Of a stretch of DNA of 7,146 nucleotides, positions 5,515-7,146 are shown one piece after another. Numbering within the stretch: position 1 is the stretch's first letter; each line of letters begins with the position of its first letter. The DNA is from Brevundimonas sp. (GTDB taxonomy: Bacteria > Pseudomonadota > Alphaproteobacteria > Caulobacterales > Caulobacteraceae): positions 1-7,146 of the forward strand of contig JADCBH010000300.1 of NCBI GenBank assembly GCA_020253595.1, in the 5' to 3' direction. A model generated the notes under the pieces. The model searched no databases. It had not been told where the DNA came from and saw nothing but the letters and a program-made list of their open reading frames with translations. The translations under genes and the position numbers were made by a program.

Positions 5515-6780
5515 TTGCGCACGTACCAGTTTCCCCTGGACCTGGTCCGTGAGCGGCCTCCTGAGCGTCCCGTCGCCCTCGTGCGACCGCGCTCGGTTTC
5601 CGTAGCGGCCCGTTGGTTCCAGGATAATCTCAAGGCCGACGTCTTCTATGCGGTGAAGGCCAATCCGTCGCGCTGGGTCATCGAGACCCTGATTGAGGCG
5701 GGCGTCACCGGTTTCGATGTCGCTTCGCTGGCGGAGATCGAGCTCGTGCGCTCGGTCAGCCCCGATGCGCGTCTGGCCTTCATGCACCCGGTCAAGAGCC
5801 GGTCAGCGATCACGCGCGCCTACTTCGATCATGGCGTGCGGACCTTCTCGCTCGACTGCGAGGAGGAGCTGCAGAAGATACTCGACGCCACGGGCGGGGC
5901 TTCGGACCTGAACCTGCTGGTTCGCATGGCCGTGTCGGCGGACGGTGCGGCCTATACGCTGTCGGGCAAGTTCGGCGTTTCCCTCGATCAGGCACCGTCG
6001 TTGCTGCTTTCGACCCGCCGGGCCGTCAAGGACGGTCTGATGGGCGTCAGCTTCCACGTCGGCAGCCAGTGCATGCGCCCCTCGGCCTATGAGGCAGCGA
6101 TGGCCCAGGTCGGTCGCGCCATCACGCGCGCCGGCGTGTTCGTGGACATCGTCGATGTCGGCGGCGGCTTTCCCTCGGTCTATCCGGGCATGGTCCCGCC
6201 GGACATGAGCGAATACGCCGACGCCATCCATCGCGGCTTCAACGAGATGCCGGTTTCGGAAACGACCGAGCTGTGGTGCGAGCCCGGCCGGGCGCTTGTG
6301 GCCGAGTCGTCCTCGGTTCTGGCCCGGGTCGAGCTGCGCAAGGGCGACTGCCTGTATCTGAACGACGGGTCCTACGGCTCGCTCTTCGATGCGACGCACT
6401 CGCGTTGGCCCTTCCCGACCAAGCTGGTCCGGGACGGAGAAAGCTCGGTCGAGAAGAAGGCGTTCCAGTTCTATGGACCGACCTGCGACTCGATCGACCA
6501 CATGCCCGGCCCGTTCTGGCTGCCGGCCGACATCAAGGAAGGCGACTTCATCGAGATCGGCATGCTCGGCGCCTATGGGGTGGCGATGTCGACGGGCTTC
6601 AACGGCTACGGCGAGCATGAGGTTGCCGCAGTCGAGGACGCTCCGATGGCCTCGCTCTACGGTCTCGCGCCCCGCTCCATCCCCACCGTGCGCACCACGG
6701 CGGAAGAGCAGGCCCGCAAGGTCGTCCGTCTGTCGCGCCCCAAAGGCAAGGCAGGTCAGCGTCGGAAGGGTCGCCGTTAA
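5515..6780 (+). CDS. PLP-dependent ornithine/lysine decarboxylase, fold type III
   Basis: This 421-residue cytoplasmic enzyme belongs to the alanine racemase-fold decarboxylases, which remove CO2 from ornithine or lysine to give putrescine or cadaverine. Motifs in order: YAVKANP at 45-51 with the PLP Schiff-base Lys48; FDVASLAEIE at 67-76; MHPVKS at 90-95; HVGSQC at 181-186; PLP-phosphate loop DVGGGFP at 214-220; CEPGRALVAES at 255-265; YLNDGSYGSLFD at 281-292; GPTCDSID at 321-328, with Cys324 and Asp325 matching the catalytic Cys-Asp of eukaryotic ornithine decarboxylase; GAYG at 352-355. The start is TTG 5515, the first start codon in frame, with AGGGGG (5500-5505) 9 nt before it; GTG 5581 would remove N-terminal sequence. 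The last 20 or so residues are strongly basic (KGKAGQRRKGRR). Ornithine is the best guess as substrate, but lysine or a related amino acid is possible. Divergent from phnC; not obviously linked to phosphate uptake. Confidence 0.85.
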   Translation: MRTYQFPLDLVRERPPERPVALVRPRSVSVAARWFQDNLKADVFYAVKANPSRWVIETLIEAGVTGFDVASLAEIELVRSVSPDARLAFMHPVKSRSAITRAYFDHGVRTFSLDCEEELQKILDATGGASDLNLLVRMAVSADGAAYTLSGKFGVSLDQAPSLLLSTRRAVKDGLMGVSFHVGSQCMRPSAYEAAMAQVGRAITRAGVFVDIVDVGGGFPSVYPGMVPPDMSEYADAIHRGFNEMPVSETTELWCEPGRALVAESSSVLARVELRKGDCLYLNDGSYGSLFDATHSRWPFPTKLVRDGESSVEKKAFQFYGPTCDSIDHMPGPFWLPADIKEGDFIEIGMLGAYGVAMSTGFNGYGEHEVAAVEDAPMASLYGLAPRSIPTVRTTAEEQARKVVRLSRPKGKAGQRRKGRR

Positions 6781-6858
6781 GGGTCAGAGATCGTGGTCTT
6801 GTGAACCGGCTGTATCGGTGTCACGGCTCTCCGAACGGCAAGGCGTGGGGGGTTTCAG

Positions 6859-7146
6859 ATGTCGGACGCGCACGGTTCACACGATCCAGGGCCTGGCATC
6901 GACCACTCGTCGAGCGCGCCCGACCACTTCCAGATGATGCACGACCAGCGGCATCGGGAGTTCATGGCCTCCGACCCTGCCCACGCCAAACCATGGGACG
7001 GGAACCGGACCGTGCTGATCGGCTATGTGCTCTGGTTGTTCCTGGGGTCGGTCGGCGCGCACCGCTTCTATGTCGGCCGGTGGAAGTCCGGGCTCGGCAT
7101 GGCGGCGGCGGGCTTCGTGACTTGGATCTTGACCAGCCTTTTGGTC
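6859..7146 (+). CDS. TM2-domain membrane protein, N-terminal part (3' end outside window)
   Basis: The frame runs from ATG 6859 to the window end (96 residues visible), with a G-run (6847-6852) 6 nt upstream as a ribosome binding site. Residues 1-48 are hydrophilic and rich in His (seven in the first 42), Asp and Met. Residues 50-96 match the TM2 domain: a first membrane segment VLIGYVLWLFLG, the turn GSVGAHRFYVGRWKSGLG at 63-80, and the start of the second segment MAAAGFVTWILTSLLV. The GxHRFYxG turn is the domain's hallmark. TM2 proteins are small membrane proteins; those in bacteria mostly lack a known function. It follows the decarboxylase gene by 78 nt, a gap with no clear terminator, so read-through is possible. 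Confidence 0.85.
   Translation, partial: MSDAHGSHDPGPGIDHSSSAPDHFQMMHDQRHREFMASDPAHAKPWDGNRTVLIGYVLWLFLGSVGAHRFYVGRWKSGLGMAAAGFVTWILTSLLV

Noticed and set aside
5803..6618. Minus-strand frame of 271 codons opposite the decarboxylase gene
   Set aside because: Antisense to a gene with intact catalytic motifs; low-complexity Arg/Ala/Gly composition and no known domain.
6781..6858. Rho-independent terminator after the decarboxylase gene
   Set aside because: Only a 4-bp ACCG/CGGT stem can be drawn and no T run follows.
1..7146. CRISPR array, insertion sequence, prophage, toxin-antitoxin or defence genes, tRNA or rRNA
   Set aside because: I saw no regularly spaced repeats, transposase or integrase motifs, terminal repeats or RNA gene signatures on either strand. 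The window reads as ordinary chromosomal genes.

Overview
The window is high-GC (about 65% by eye), densely coded bacterial DNA. Codon use, short intergenic gaps, the type of PstS-like protein and the divergent phn / type III decarboxylase layout suggest an alphaproteobacterium, probably of the Caulobacterales (Brevundimonas or Caulobacter type). That taxonomic call is inference; no rRNA or marker gene is present.

Layout. (1) Bases 1-1455, plus strand: the 3' end of a GT4-type glycosyltransferase, then a small SAM-dependent methyltransferase that starts 7 nt after its stop. This looks like the tail of a surface glycan or glycolipid operon. (2) Bases 1468-5210, minus strand: a four-gene operon transcribed right to left, phnC (ATPase), phnD (periplasmic binding lipoprotein), phnE (permease) and a PstS-like phosphate-binding lipoprotein. 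The first three genes are coupled by 4-nt stop/start overlaps (ATGA, TTGA). The methyltransferase and the pstS-like gene converge with 12 nt between them, where a GC hairpin lies. (3) Bases 5211-5514: a 304-nt divergent intergenic region with a good candidate Pho box (5406-5423) oriented toward phnC, and an inverted repeat near the start of the rightward gene. (4) Bases 5515-6780, plus strand: a fold-type III PLP decarboxylase of the ornithine/lysine decarboxylase family, probably starting at TTG. (5) Bases 6859-7146, plus strand: the 5' part of a TM2-domain membrane protein with a histidine-rich N-terminus, cut by the window end.

How the genes work together. PhnC, PhnD and PhnE make a complete ABC importer of the phosphonate/phosphite/phosphate class. 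The following gene encodes a second binding protein of the phosphate (PstS) class, with no pstC, pstA or pstB in view. With the Pho box upstream, this reads as a phosphate-starvation uptake operon. No C-P lyase or other phosphonate catabolic gene is visible, so the real substrate may be phosphate or phosphite. The decarboxylase is read in the opposite direction and is probably polyamine metabolism. I see no CRISPR array, mobile element, tRNA, rRNA or phage gene, and no clear evidence of a wholly new system. The most unusual points are the PhnCDE plus PstS combination and its Pho box.
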